A stretch of DNA of 64,000 bases from Erythrobacter sp. Alg231-14. GTDB taxonomy: Bacteria; Pseudomonadota; Alphaproteobacteria; Sphingomonadales; Sphingomonadaceae. Each line of letters begins with the position of its first letter. The stretch's first letter is position 1. Below, in pieces: positions 32,107 to 41,260 of this stretch. The stretch covers positions 3,067,734 through 3,131,733 of the forward strand of contig NZ_LT702999.1 in assembly GCF_900149685.1 (NCBI RefSeq), in the 5' to 3' direction. The notes beneath the pieces were generated by a model. The model did not search any database, was not told the DNA's origin, and saw only the letters and a program-made list of their open reading frames with translations. A program made the translations under genes and the position numbers.

Positions 32107-33237
32107 CTAACCCCCGATCGCGCCCCAATAGAGCGCGCGATAGGCCTTCACCATATCCGCCTCATCAAAATGGGCGCGTGCGCGTTCCCGATTGGCTTCG
32201 CCCAATTGCTTTCGAAGGGGCGCGTTTTCCACCAATTCCGCCAACATCACGCCAAGGGCATCGGCATCGTTGGGCACGGCGATGAACGGCCGATTGGGTT
32301 CCGACACTATCGCTCTAACATCCCCGACATCGGGTGCCGCAATTGGCAATCCAGCCGCCATCGCCTCTACCACGGAAAGCGGGAACTGTTCGCTTTTCGA
32401 AGACAGTGCGAAAATATCAAACAAACCGATCAGACTGGCAGGATCGGTCACCGCGCCGGGCAAATGCACCCGGTCATTAATATCGAGCGCATCCGCCGCG
32501 GTGTGGATCGCGTCTTTTTCCGGGCCGTCACCCAAGATCACCAAATGCCAATTGTTCGGCAATTCTGCACAGGCCTTTACCAGCATCGGTAGTTGTTTGA
32601 CCGCGCGAAGCCCTGCCAAAGTTCCGATCCAATGTTCGCCGTCGCGCTTCACCACTCGAAACGATCCCGGTTTGGGCGGCCCAGAAAATTTCGCCGTGTC
32701 TATTCCGTTGGAAATGCGCTGCACCTTAGCAGGCGGCTGTTTCCAGACATTGCGACCGATATTTTCCAAAGTCCGGCTGGGCACGACAAGAGCATGGGCG
32801 CTTTCCAATGCGACGCGTCGGAACCAGTTGCGGCTGGATTTGAGTTCGCCGGCTTCGTCTTCGTTAAATCCGTCCTCATGATGGATCAGCGGCGGCAGGC
32901 CAAATGTCTCTCCAAACACCCGGTGCGCCATGACCACATCCATCGCCCCCCAATTGTAGGTCAGCACAAGATCATACGGTTTCATCGCCTTGGCGATTGC
33001 CACCAATCGTCCCGGTGTCGGCCAACCGGTCAGAGATGGGAAATCGTCGGGAAAATGGGCGCGAATGCCGCGCGCAATATGCGCCTGCGCGCCCATTTGA
33101 TCGGGCAAACCCGAAATGACCGTGTGATCAAGCTCAGCGCCAAACGCGTTCATCAATTGAACCGCGCGCAACTCCTTACCCCCGGCTGCGAAGGTCGAAT
33201 GACAATGCAGAACCTTGGGAATTGCGCCCTTAGACAT
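32107..33237 (-). CDS. Family 4 glycosyltransferase (GT-B fold)
   Basis: 376 residues of a GT4-type retaining glycosyltransferase that probably moves a sugar from a nucleotide donor to an envelope glycan or lipid. The N-terminal lobe has AAGGKELRAVQLMNAF; the C-terminal lobe has the donor site IGTLAGLRAVKQLPMLVKA, LVILGDGPEKDAIH and SSKSEQFPLSVVEAMAAGLP, the EX7E-like element. No signal or membrane segment. The ATG at 33237 overlaps the end of the hydrolase gene by eight bases (ATGTCTAA), so translation is coupled; the TTG at 33243 is less likely. The substrate is unknown. Confidence 0.88.
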   Translation of the reverse strand: MSKGAIPKVLHCHSTFAAGGKELRAVQLMNAFGAELDHTVISGLPDQMGAQAHIARGIRAHFPDDFPSLTGWPTPGRLVAIAKAMKPYDLVLTYNWGAMDVVMAHRVFGETFGLPPLIHHEDGFNEDEAGELKSSRNWFRRVALESAHALVVPSRTLENIGRNVWKQPPAKVQRISNGIDTAKFSGPPKPGSFRVVKRDGEHWIGTLAGLRAVKQLPMLVKACAELPNNWHLVILGDGPEKDAIHTAADALDINDRVHLPGAVTDPASLIGLFDIFALSSKSEQFPLSVVEAMAAGLPIAAPDVGDVRAIVSEPNRPFIAVPNDADALGVMLAELVENAPLRKQLGEANRERARAHFDEADMVKAYRALYWGAIGG

Positions 33238-34093
33238 TGGCAATCAGTCCGTCGATTGCGGTGCGCGCCTCTGGTTCGTCCAAGGTTGGCGCATGCCCAA
33301 CCCGCGGCACCGTCACCAGCGACATGGCCGGATTGCGTTCAGCCATTTTGGCAACTGTTTCCGGCGTCAACAAATCGGACAATTCCCCCCGCACCAAAAC
33401 CATTGGAACATCGCGCAGCGCTTCGTAAGCGGGCCATAGATTGGGCGGCGCGGCGTTACCCGGTTCTTTAAAAGGTTCGGCGATGGCCATGTCGTAATCA
33501 TAGCCGATCCGACCATTTTGGCTGATCACCAAAGTCCGTTTGGCCATCTCCAACCAATCTTCGAGCGAATAATCGGGAAATGAGCTTTCATGAACGCCCT
33601 TCATCGAACGAGCGGCGTGGATCCATGTCGGATAACTGCGCCCCTGACCAACGTAGCCAGCGATGCGTTCAACCCCGGCCGGATTAATCTCCGGACCAAT
33701 ATCGTTCATCACCACGGCCGCGATCCGGCCTGGTTTTGCCGCCGCCATCAACATTGTCATCAAACCACCCATGGATGTGCCGACACAGATGAAGCGATCA
33801 ATCCCTTGCTCGGTCAACAACACCTCGACATCGGCGACATATTGCATGGGGTTGTAGGTGGACGAATCGGGCGCATAATCGCTTTGCCCCCGCCCTCTCA
33901 TTTCGGGGACAATCACCCGCCGAGTTGCGGCAATGTGTTCGGCCACATCGGCGAAATCGCGCGAATTGCGCGTCAGGCCGTGCATGCACAAAACCGGCGG
34001 ACCGTCATACCCATCTGGTCCCGCATAATCGCGGTAATACAGCGTCAAACCATCTGCGCTCGTCCATGTCGCGTCTTCGTATGCGTTGGCCAT
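33230..34093 (-). CDS. Alpha/beta hydrolase
   Basis: 287 residues of an alpha/beta-hydrolase fold enzyme. The oxyanion segment is CMHGLTRNSRDF near 45, the nucleophile elbow is CVGTSMGGLMT with Ser near 110, the acid is probably Asp in RGELSDLLTP, and the His is in PRVGHAPTLDEP. Members hydrolyse esters, amides or C-C bonds; nothing here fixes the substrate. The ATG at 34093 begins MANAYEDATW; codons upstream to 34306 overlap selO antisense and are not credible. Downstream, the glycosyltransferase gene is translationally coupled. Confidence 0.87.
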   Translation of the reverse strand: MANAYEDATWTSADGLTLYYRDYAGPDGYDGPPVLCMHGLTRNSRDFADVAEHIAATRRVIVPEMRGRGQSDYAPDSSTYNPMQYVADVEVLLTEQGIDRFICVGTSMGGLMTMLMAAAKPGRIAAVVMNDIGPEINPAGVERIAGYVGQGRSYPTWIHAARSMKGVHESSFPDYSLEDWLEMAKRTLVISQNGRIGYDYDMAIAEPFKEPGNAAPPNLWPAYEALRDVPMVLVRGELSDLLTPETVAKMAERNPAMSLVTVPRVGHAPTLDEPEARTAIDGLIANV

Positions 34094-34168
34094 ACTTGGC
34101 GTCGTTCCCTTAGAATGTGTTGCACAATGCCGCTTGCGCGCATCTGCGCTGGGCCCCACTATCGCGAT

Positions 34169-35587
34169 ATGAGCGATCTTCCGCAAGCAGCCATCTACAC
34201 CCCCGACCGCGCATTGGACACCTTGACCGAATGGTTGGGCGTGCCGGTCGACGCAGCCGACTTTCCCAAAACTGAATTGCGGTATCGCAACGATAGGGCC
34301 GCGCAAACAGTCGGCCTCAGCGATCTAAGCGATGAAGATTGGGCCAAGCATTTCGGCCGTTTTGAGCCTCTGGAGGGCAATTATCCCCGCCCTCTCGCCC
34401 TGAAATATCACGGCCATCAATTCCGCAATTACAACCCGGACATCGGCGATGGGCGCGGGTTCTTGTTTGCGCAAATGCGCGACAATGACGGCCGGTTGAT
34501 GGATTTGGGGACGAAGGGGTCCGGCCCCACTCCCTTTAGCCGTTCTGGTGATGGCCGATTGACATTGAAGGGGGCAGTTCGCGAAATCCTTGCCACGGAA
34601 ATGTTGGAAGCTTTGGGCGCCAGCACGTCAAAGACATTTTCTGTCGTCGAAACCGGAGAGGAATTGCAGCGCGGCGACGAACCCTCTCCCACGCGCTCTG
34701 CGGTTATGGTCCGGTTGAGCCATTCGCACATTCGGATCGGTACATTCCAACGGCTTTTGGCGCATGAAGAACCCGATCAGATGGCCGGCTTGATCGACTA
34801 TTGCCTAGCCCAATTTCCCGGCCCGCCCCCGCCAGCCGATGCGCCCGGCCGCGATGAACCCGCGGTGCGTTTGATGCACAATGTGGTGGAACGCATGGCC
34901 GATCTCGCGGCGAGTTATATGGTCGCCGGTTTCGTTCACGGCGTTCTCAACACGGACAATATGAACATCACGGGGGAAAGTTTCGATTACGGTCCGTGGC
35001 GCTGGTTGCCGGAATGGGACGCCAGTTTCACCGCCGCGTATTTTGATCACGGGCGCCTCTACGCCTTTGGCCGCCAACCCGAGGCTTTGCATTGGAATTG
35101 TGGTCAATTCGCGGTTGCGCTGAGGCTTTTGGCGGACACAGAACCGTTGGTCTTCGCGCTCGAACGGTTTGGCCCGCTTTATATGGAGGCGATTGCGCGC
35201 CGCTGGTGTTGGCGTCTGGGCGTCGAACCGCGTGGTCTGGAATTGGATTCCCAACTCGTTTCCGCGTGCGAGAAATCGATGCGCGACACGAAAATTCAAC
35301 CCGACCTATTCTTCTTTGCTCATCGCGGGGGTCGAGGTTTCGACACGCATGATGTCGCTGATAGCGAATTGGCAGCACTGATCTCGCAATACACCCCCGT
35401 CAAAGATGACCATGCCTATTGGGATGACGAAACGCCACAAAGCATGGTGATTGACGAGGTTGAGGTGATTTGGTCGGCAATCGACCAACACGATGACTGG
35501 CAACCTTTGACGGATAAGGTCGCGGCCTTGCGGCGAATGGGCGCGGCGCATGGTGACGCCCCTATTCCTTCGGGCCATGCGGATTAG
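34169..35587 (+). CDS. selO: SelO/YdiU protein AMPylase
   Basis: Pseudokinase-fold enzyme that transfers AMP from ATP to Ser, Thr or Tyr of proteins, linked to redox stress. 472 residues, a little under the E. coli length. Conserved parts are ALKYHGHQFRNYNPDIGDGR near 87, LGTKGSGPTPFSRSGDGRLT, and the metal/catalytic region VLNTDNMNITGESFDYGPW near 260. No selenocysteine codon is needed and the terminal CxxC/CxxU element of other members is missing here, so redox control through that disulphide is not expected. The ATG at 34169 begins MSDLPQAA; the open frame extending back to 33590 is antisense to the hydrolase. Confidence 0.92.
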   Translation: MSDLPQAAIYTPDRALDTLTEWLGVPVDAADFPKTELRYRNDRAAQTVGLSDLSDEDWAKHFGRFEPLEGNYPRPLALKYHGHQFRNYNPDIGDGRGFLFAQMRDNDGRLMDLGTKGSGPTPFSRSGDGRLTLKGAVREILATEMLEALGASTSKTFSVVETGEELQRGDEPSPTRSAVMVRLSHSHIRIGTFQRLLAHEEPDQMAGLIDYCLAQFPGPPPPADAPGRDEPAVRLMHNVVERMADLAASYMVAGFVHGVLNTDNMNITGESFDYGPWRWLPEWDASFTAAYFDHGRLYAFGRQPEALHWNCGQFAVALRLLADTEPLVFALERFGPLYMEAIARRWCWRLGVEPRGLELDSQLVSACEKSMRDTKIQPDLFFFAHRGGRGFDTHDVADSELAALISQYTPVKDDHAYWDDETPQSMVIDEVEVIWSAIDQHDDWQPLTDKVAALRRMGAAHGDAPIPSGHAD

Positions 35588-35745
35588 ATCATCACCGTTC
35601 ATTCCCGCTGCAAAAAACGGCCTAAAACCACCATTTCGCAGGCTTTTCCCCTAGGATTTTGGGAACAGCGTCGTTACCAAACATCTTTAACCATACGGTA
35701 TTATAACCGCCGGACACACCAACCGGCATTGGTCCGTGCGGAAGA

Positions 35746-37182
35746 ATGGAAACGATAAGAGCCTATGAGGTGACTGAGAAAATTCTCGTTTCATACGCCC
35801 CTGCAACTGGGGAAGAGGTTTGGCGCGGTCCGCATGGCGATGTTGACGCCGTGGTTAGCCGTGCGCGCAGGGCGTGGCCTGCTTGGGCGGCGCTGGCATT
35901 GGGCAATCGGATTGAGATTGCGCGCCGCTTCGCCAACGAAGTGCGCGCCGATGCCGAACGATTGGCTGACCTGATCGCATCCGAAGCGGGCAAACCGGTT
36001 TGGGAAGCACGCACCGAAGTCGATGCCGTCATAAACAAAATCGATATTTCGGTACAGGCGTACGCTGAACGCACCGGCAAGAAGAAATTGGACAGCGCGC
36101 TCCAAGGCAGCGCCGCTGTGCGGCACAAACCGCATGGCGTGATGGCGGTTTTGGGTCCCTATAATTTCCCGGCGCACTTGCCCAATGGTCACATGATCCC
36201 CGCTCTCATTGCGGGCAATATCGTAGTGTTCAAACCGTCAGAAAAAACACCCGGCGTCGGCGAGGCTTTGGTCGAATGTTGGAAACGATCGGGCGCTCCC
36301 GAAGACACAGTGCAGATTGTGAATGGCGGCCCGGAAGAGGGCAAAGCCCTTGTTGCGCATCCCGGCGTAGACGGCGTTTTGTTCACCGGATCGGCGCAGG
36401 CGGGAATTGCGATCAACCGCAAACTCGCCGCCAATCCTGGCAAGATGGTCGCGTTGGAAATGGGCGGCAACAATCCGATCGTTGTGGTCGACACACCCAA
36501 AATGTCCGACGCCGCTGCACTGGTCATTCAAAGTGCGTTTACGACCGCAGGACAACGCTGCACAGCGGCGCGCCGATTGATTGTCATCGACAGCGTGTAC
36601 GATGCCTTGATGGCAGAATTGGTGCCGATGGCCCGGCGATTGTTGGTGGGCGATCCCTTTGCTGAACCACAACCGTTTATGGGCCCGGTGATCGACAATG
36701 ATATCGCGGACCGTTTGAGCGAGAGCTTCCTTGCGCTTTTAACCGCCGGCGGAAAGGCGCTTTTGCATATGCGCAAAACCGATCCGGACCGGCCGTTCCT
36801 AACGCCGGGCATCATCGACACCACCGCCATTGCGGATCGCCCTGATGTCGAATTGTTCGGACCCATTCTCCAAGTTATCCGTGTGCCCGATTTGGACGCC
36901 GGCATTGCAGAGGCGAACAACACGCGTTTTGGCCTATCCGCTTCATTGATCGGGGGATCGCCCGATGATTACGGGCGGTTCTGGGCCAACATTCGCGCCG
37001 GCATCATCAATTGGAACCGACCAACAAACGGCGCGTCATCCTCTGCGCCGTTTGGCGGCATCGGCCTATCAGGCAATCATCGCCCAGCGGCCTATTACGC
37101 GGCTGATTACTGCGCCTATCCGGTCGCCAGCACAGAGATGGATCAACCGCGCGCGAATATCGGCGTTGGCCTAAAAGAATAA
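35746..37182 (+). CDS. astD: N-succinylglutamate 5-semialdehyde dehydrogenase AstD
   Basis: NAD-dependent aldehyde dehydrogenase of the arginine succinyltransferase pathway. 478 residues. The catalytic Cys is in TTAGQRCTAARR near 270 and the base Glu in VALEMGGNNPIVV near 237; the cofactor part is VLGPYNFPAHLPNGH and VFKPSEKTPGV, and the last of these with LPNGH is diagnostic of AstD among ALDHs. No astA, astB or astE neighbours are seen, so the other pathway genes must be elsewhere. A CtrA-like half site TTAACCAT lies near 35687. The start is the ATG at 35746 after GAAGA. Confidence 0.9.
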   Translation: METIRAYEVTEKILVSYAPATGEEVWRGPHGDVDAVVSRARRAWPAWAALALGNRIEIARRFANEVRADAERLADLIASEAGKPVWEARTEVDAVINKIDISVQAYAERTGKKKLDSALQGSAAVRHKPHGVMAVLGPYNFPAHLPNGHMIPALIAGNIVVFKPSEKTPGVGEALVECWKRSGAPEDTVQIVNGGPEEGKALVAHPGVDGVLFTGSAQAGIAINRKLAANPGKMVALEMGGNNPIVVVDTPKMSDAAALVIQSAFTTAGQRCTAARRLIVIDSVYDALMAELVPMARRLLVGDPFAEPQPFMGPVIDNDIADRLSESFLALLTAGGKALLHMRKTDPDRPFLTPGIIDTTAIADRPDVELFGPILQVIRVPDLDAGIAEANNTRFGLSASLIGGSPDDYGRFWANIRAGIINWNRPTNGASSSAPFGGIGLSGNHRPAAYYAADYCAYPVASTEMDQPRANIGVGLKE

Positions 37183-37214
37183 GTTCTAAGAATTGGGTTG
37201 GAACGCAGTGCGCG

Positions 37215-37937
37215 TTATTTGCGCCAATGCACCACGTCGACGGCGGTCATACCGCCTGACCCGGCACGCACATGCACTGCCATCACCTGATCGCGGCGTT
37301 CGCCCCGCAATTGCACTTCGGGTGCGTCAAAACGCTCCATCCGAAACCGCGCCCGATCCGCTTTGACAAAGTGATATTCGAGCGCGTCTTCAATTGCGAC
37401 CGGCGCCAAGTATCGCACAACGCGAATGACACAGGTCCCCTGATCCACCCCCGCGGCCTGTTGCACCATGCCATGCGGCATGATCGAAGATGTTGGTGGT
37501 AGGCCGGTTGACCACATCAAATCATCATTAAGATCATCGATGCAATCGGTCCGGCTGCCTACGGCGCGCACAATGGCACCCGCATCGGTCAATTCTGCCA
37601 AAGACGCAGAACCTTCGCCGCTCAATGCAGTGGGAACGGCAGGGATTTGTCCATTCTCAAGCAATTCCATACGCGCTGCTTCGCGCGCCCGGTCGGTTGC
37701 GTCATCACGGGCATCAAACGGTGGCAATGGGTGTCCATCGCGGAACGCAATGACCGCGTTGGCTTCGTTGCGCCATGCAAGATCGGGATCAACCATCAAC
37801 GGGTCGTTTAAGGCCCGCGACAACAAAGGATCCTGATTCACTTTCGCTTGCGGTGCATCGACAGCCTCTTGCCCGCATGCGGACAAGGTAAGCAGGGCGA
37901 TGGACGCAATGGCACAAGGGATGGCGCGCATGGACAT
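37215..37937 (-). CDS. Predicted lipoprotein, function unknown
   Basis: 240 residues. The signal ends with LLTLSACGQE, a clear lipobox, so the mature protein is lipid-anchored facing the periplasm or outer membrane. The rest has no recognised domain; two Cys (DCIDDLNDD and GTCVIRVVRY) could make a disulphide, and the C-terminal 80 residues look like alternating beta strands. It resembles conserved unknown lipoproteins of sphingomonads. The ATG may be at 37937 or, two codons later, at 37931. It converges on astD and lies downstream of an unrelated terminator at 38015-38055. Confidence 0.7.
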   Translation of the reverse strand: MSMRAIPCAIASIALLTLSACGQEAVDAPQAKVNQDPLLSRALNDPLMVDPDLAWRNEANAVIAFRDGHPLPPFDARDDATDRAREAARMELLENGQIPAVPTALSGEGSASLAELTDAGAIVRAVGSRTDCIDDLNDDLMWSTGLPPTSSIMPHGMVQQAAGVDQGTCVIRVVRYLAPVAIEDALEYHFVKADRARFRMERFDAPEVQLRGERRDQVMAVHVRAGSGGMTAVDVVHWRK

Positions 37938-38014
37938 GCCGCCTCATTGCCAGCCTTTGGTTAATTTTCGCTGTTCAAACCTCCAATTGATCGTGAACCG
38001 CCCGATCTCAACAC

Positions 38015-38055
38015 GAAAAAACGCCCCCATACCCCAAAAAGGGCATGAGAGCGTT
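38015..38055 (-). terminator. Strong intrinsic terminator on the minus strand (orphan)
   Basis: Minus-strand bases 38055-38041 pair with 38034-38020 over 15 pairs (three of them G-T), around a loop of five T and one G, and TTTT follows at 38019-38016. No known gene lies upstream on the minus strand before rarD, which runs the other way. The minus-strand gene at 37215-37937 begins only after it. Confidence 0.85.
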
Positions 38056-38305
38056 CCGTCACGGCCGGTGGGACCGCGCCCGGGCCACATGGTGGGAGTG
38101 ACCCAAGTCAAACAAGCGAGCGCCAAAGGTGGTGTGGGTAGTGACGCCCCTCACGTTGTGGATTCATGTATAGTGCCATCAACATGAACGATCTGACATC
38201 GACTTGTTGGTCCTTGTTCATATTATTGATGATTTGAATAAACGCGACGCCTTGCCGTCCACCGCGCTTGCGCGCCAACAGCACGGGGCCTAGGGGCAAA
38301 GCTGG
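38056..38305 (-). ncRNA. Candidate small RNA or small-protein gene ending at the orphan terminator
   Basis: Some minus-strand transcript must reach the terminator at 38015-38055, and this 250-base space between it and rarD is the only source. It holds a 37-codon frame at 38108-38221 (ATG at 38221, first residues MNKDQQVDVRSF, end HHLWRSLV) with no clear ribosome site. Two similar plus-strand blocks ending in GTGAC (near 38098 and 38140) suggest RNA structure. It should also contain the rarD promoter. I cannot name a known RNA family; the ends are guesses. Confidence 0.4.
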
Positions 38306-39241
38306 ATGAGCAATATTTCCCCCAAAATCGCCGACGAAACCCCATCGGGCCTGCCCGCCGCGCTTGGCGCGTATGTGATTTGGGGTTTCTTGCCGCTCTA
38401 CATTTCATTGGTGACGGTGATTCCATCATTCGAGTTTGTCGGCTGGCGGATTATTTGGACGCTGCCATTCTGCCTGTTGATCGTAGCGCTGCGAAAGCAA
38501 TTTCCCGCTCTGCGCGCAGCGGTTTCGAATCCGCGCACTTTGTTGGCTTTGTTCGCCAGCGCCATGTTGATCGCAACGAATTGGCTCGTCTACATTTGGG
38601 CAATATCAGAAAATCAGATCTACGCCGCCAGTTTGGGATATTACCTCAACCCATTGTTGAATGTTTTGCTGGGCACGATGCTGCTCGGCGAACGGCTGTC
38701 AAAGTGGCAATGGCTCGCGGTGGCCATTGCATTGGGTGCGGTCGCTTTGTTGTCGATGGGCGCTCTCACCACATTGTGGATCAGCCTAACTCTAGCGTTC
38801 AGCTTTGGCCTCTACGGCATCGTCCGGAAACAGGTCGATGTGGGATCTCTTCCCGGCCTAACCATTGAAAGCACGATTTTGTTGCTGCCCGCGGCCGCGG
38901 TCGCTGGTTGGTACGCGATGAGCGAAACCGGGACCGTGTTCGGCTCCGATCCGTATTTGACCGTGCTAATCATCTTTTCCGGCGTAGTGACGGCTGTGCC
39001 TCTTTTGTTGTTCGCGATTGCGGCGAAACGGATGAACTATTCGACTTTGGGCTTTATCCAATATCTCGCGCCAACAATCGTCTTCCTGTTGGGCCTGACC
39101 GTATTTGGGCAACAATTGCGCCCCGTCCAATTGGGCAGCTTCATCCTAATCTGGATTGCGGTGGCGATATTCGTCGCGGATCTATGGTTCAAAAGCCGCA
39201 AAGCGAAACGGGCCAAAAGCCCTGACCCGGCGGAAAACTAA
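38306..39241 (+). CDS. rarD: RarD-like EamA-family transporter
   Basis: 311-residue permease of the drug/metabolite transporter superfamily. Ten membrane segments in two EamA repeats; the RarD branch shows in AYVIWGFLPLYIS near 22, IATNWLVYIWAISENQ near 95, ASLGYYLNPLLNVLLG and GFIQYLAPTIVFLLG. RarD was named from a chloramphenicol-sensitive phenotype in Pseudomonas; its substrate is unknown. The start is the ATG at 38306 after a weak AAGCTGG. The stop overlaps the end of pyrC by four bases on the opposite strand. Confidence 0.9.
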   Translation: MSNISPKIADETPSGLPAALGAYVIWGFLPLYISLVTVIPSFEFVGWRIIWTLPFCLLIVALRKQFPALRAAVSNPRTLLALFASAMLIATNWLVYIWAISENQIYAASLGYYLNPLLNVLLGTMLLGERLSKWQWLAVAIALGAVALLSMGALTTLWISLTLAFSFGLYGIVRKQVDVGSLPGLTIESTILLLPAAAVAGWYAMSETGTVFGSDPYLTVLIIFSGVVTAVPLLLFAIAAKRMNYSTLGFIQYLAPTIVFLLGLTVFGQQLRPVQLGSFILIWIAVAIFVADLWFKSRKAKRAKSPDPAEN

Positions 39242-40275
39242 CCAGCGATCCGCCAGTTCAATGTCTGACCGGCGTGCCACGGCACAATGTCTTCGCCGGT
39301 TAGATCAAGCATGTCGGGCACATGCACTGCGACGCGTTCCAGCGTGATACTCTCTTCACTGACAGCAAGGCCGTAAAACGCGGGACCATTGAGCGAGGCG
39401 AACGCCTCAAACTTGTCCAAGGCCCCCTCCTCTTCGAACACCGCCAGATAACTTTCGATAGCGAATGGTGCGTTGAAAATCCCTGCGCAACCGCACGATG
39501 TCTCTTTAACAGAGCGAAGATGCGGCGCACTGTCGGTGCCCAGAAAGAACTTCGCTGAGCCCGAAGTCGCGGCCGCGCGCAACGCCAATCGATGCGTTTC
39601 TCTCTTCGCAACCGGCAGGCAATAATTGTGCGGCTGGATCCCGCCAACCAACATCGCGTTGCGATTGATGTGCAGATGTTGAGGCGTGATCGTGGCCGCG
39701 ACGTTCGACCCACATTCGTTGACGAAATCGACCGCATCCGAAGTCGTGATGTGTTCAAATACAACCTTCAAATTGGGGAAGTTGGCGATGATCGCACGCA
39801 TGTGCCGATCAATAAATTCTGCCTCCCGATCAAACACGTCAATGTCGTTGTCGGTCACCTCGCCATGAACGCAAAGGACAATGCCATCCGCTTCCATGCG
39901 TTTGAGGACCGGGTAGATTTTTTCGACATCGCTAACCCCATGCGCCGAATTGGTGGTGGCGTTGGCGGGATAAAGCTTGGCAGCGGTGAACACTCCATCT
40001 GAGGCGCCCATCGCCAAATCGTCAGGATCCGTCGTATCGGTCAGATAACACGTCATCAGCGGCGTAAATTCTACACCGTCCGGCACGGCGGCGATGATCC
40101 GATCGCGATATTCCCGCGCCAATGCGGTTGTCGTCACAGGGGGTGAGAGGTTCGGCATCACTATCGCGCGGCCAAATTGCCGCGCCGTGTACGGCACAAC
40201 GCCGCGCATAATATCACCATCGCGAAAATGCAGGTGCCAATCATCGGGGCGGCGAATTGTCAGTGTGTTTGTCAT
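39238..40275 (-). CDS. pyrC: Dihydroorotase (class II)
   Basis: Third step of pyrimidine synthesis, closing carbamoyl-aspartate to dihydroorotate; cytosolic zinc enzyme. The 345 residues match E. coli PyrC in length and motifs: DDWHLHFRDGD near 11 (HxH), the carbamylated Lys in AAKLYPANATTNS near 98, VLCVHGEVTD, FEHITTSDAV and the catalytic Asp in LGTDSAPH. The ATG at 40275 begins MTNTLTIRRPDDW. Codons further upstream to 40563 overlap the ATP-grasp gene antisense and are excluded. Confidence 0.95.
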   Translation of the reverse strand: MTNTLTIRRPDDWHLHFRDGDIMRGVVPYTARQFGRAIVMPNLSPPVTTTALAREYRDRIIAAVPDGVEFTPLMTCYLTDTTDPDDLAMGASDGVFTAAKLYPANATTNSAHGVSDVEKIYPVLKRMEADGIVLCVHGEVTDNDIDVFDREAEFIDRHMRAIIANFPNLKVVFEHITTSDAVDFVNECGSNVAATITPQHLHINRNAMLVGGIQPHNYCLPVAKRETHRLALRAAATSGSAKFFLGTDSAPHLRSVKETSCGCAGIFNAPFAIESYLAVFEEEGALDKFEAFASLNGPAFYGLAVSEESITLERVAVHVPDMLDLTGEDIVPWHAGQTLNWRIAG

Positions 40276-40342
40276 CGCAGGTTCCTTAGATCGGCAATCA
40301 AGGGCTTTCCAGTCCCAACAGACCAACCTAAAGCGCGCGGCT

Positions 40343-41260
40343 ATGACAAATATTGGATTTCTCGCCTGCAAAACGACTTTGCCCGACACGGACCACGCGC
40401 CGGGCGGCCAAGACGCCGAACGGCGCGGTGACGCATTTGAACATGATTTGATGATCGCCGCATTGGAGCCGGCCTTTGCGATGCACAATCTGCAGCTAAA
40501 GGTGGTGGATTGGGAAGCGCCGATCGAAGCATTTGTGGGCATCGACCTGGTGATGTTGGGCACAGCTTGGGATTATCAGGATAAGCCCAAGGCGTTTCTT
40601 GCGAAGCTCGAAGAGTTGGAGGCGCGCGGGATCATCGTGTGCAATCCGTCCTCTCTGGTTCGGTGGAATGCGACAAAGACATATTTGCGTGAATTGTCCG
40701 AAGCCGGCGCAAACACGATCCCCACTTTGTGGCGCGAGGTGGTGACCAAAAAAGGCGCGCTGGAGGCTTTGGATGCCTTTGATACCGATCGCGTTGTCGT
40801 GAAACGTCAGATTGGTGCCGGGGCGCTGGGTCAAGAATTGGTGGCGCGCGGTTCATTGCCTGGCGACGATTGGGAATTTGGCCATCCGGCCATGCTGCAA
40901 CCGTTTCTGCCCGCCATCGCTAGTGAAGGCGAACTCAGCTTTATCTTCATCGATGGCGAATTAAGCCACGCGTTGCGCAAACGTCCGGCAAAGGGCGATT
41001 ATCGCATCCAATCGCTGTATGGTGGTCAGGAAAACGTTCACTCCCCGTCTCAAGATGAAGTGGAGGCCGCCACCGCAATCATCGCAGCTTTGCCGTTTGA
41101 CACCCCGCTTTATGCCCGCATTGATATGCTCCGAATGGAAGACGGGCAGCTTGCGGTTATGGAAGCAGAGATGATCGAACCCTATCTCTATCCCGAACAA
41201 GGATCGGAATTGGGCGAACGTTTGGCCCAAGCCATCGTGAAGAGAGTCTCACACCTATGA
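40343..41260 (+). CDS. ATP-grasp domain protein
   Basis: 305 residues with the RimK/glutathione synthetase-like ATP-grasp fold: the ATP-binding Lys in RVVVKRQIGAGALGQELV near 155 and the Mg-binding end YARIDMLRMEDGQLAVMEAE near 250, followed by MIEPYLYPE. Such enzymes join a carboxylate to an amine or thiol through an acyl phosphate. Substrates are not readable. The last ATGA overlaps the ygfZ start by four bases. The ATG at 40343 is the one that begins MTNIGFLACK; its N-terminus lies 67 bases from the divergent pyrC. Confidence 0.83.
   Translation: MTNIGFLACKTTLPDTDHAPGGQDAERRGDAFEHDLMIAALEPAFAMHNLQLKVVDWEAPIEAFVGIDLVMLGTAWDYQDKPKAFLAKLEELEARGIIVCNPSSLVRWNATKTYLRELSEAGANTIPTLWREVVTKKGALEALDAFDTDRVVVKRQIGAGALGQELVARGSLPGDDWEFGHPAMLQPFLPAIASEGELSFIFIDGELSHALRKRPAKGDYRIQSLYGGQENVHSPSQDEVEAATAIIAALPFDTPLYARIDMLRMEDGQLAVMEAEMIEPYLYPEQGSELGERLAQAIVKRVSHL

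Noticed and set aside
33590..34168. N-terminal extension of SelO
   Set aside because: It is antisense to the alpha/beta hydrolase, and SelO homologues begin near the ATG at 34169.
38521..38537. TTCGAATCC resembling a tRNA T-loop
   Set aside because: It lies inside rarD coding sequence and has no acceptor or anticodon stems around it.
39686..40002. Plus-strand frames within pyrC
   Set aside because: pyrC is intact on the minus strand with all catalytic motifs; these are shadows.
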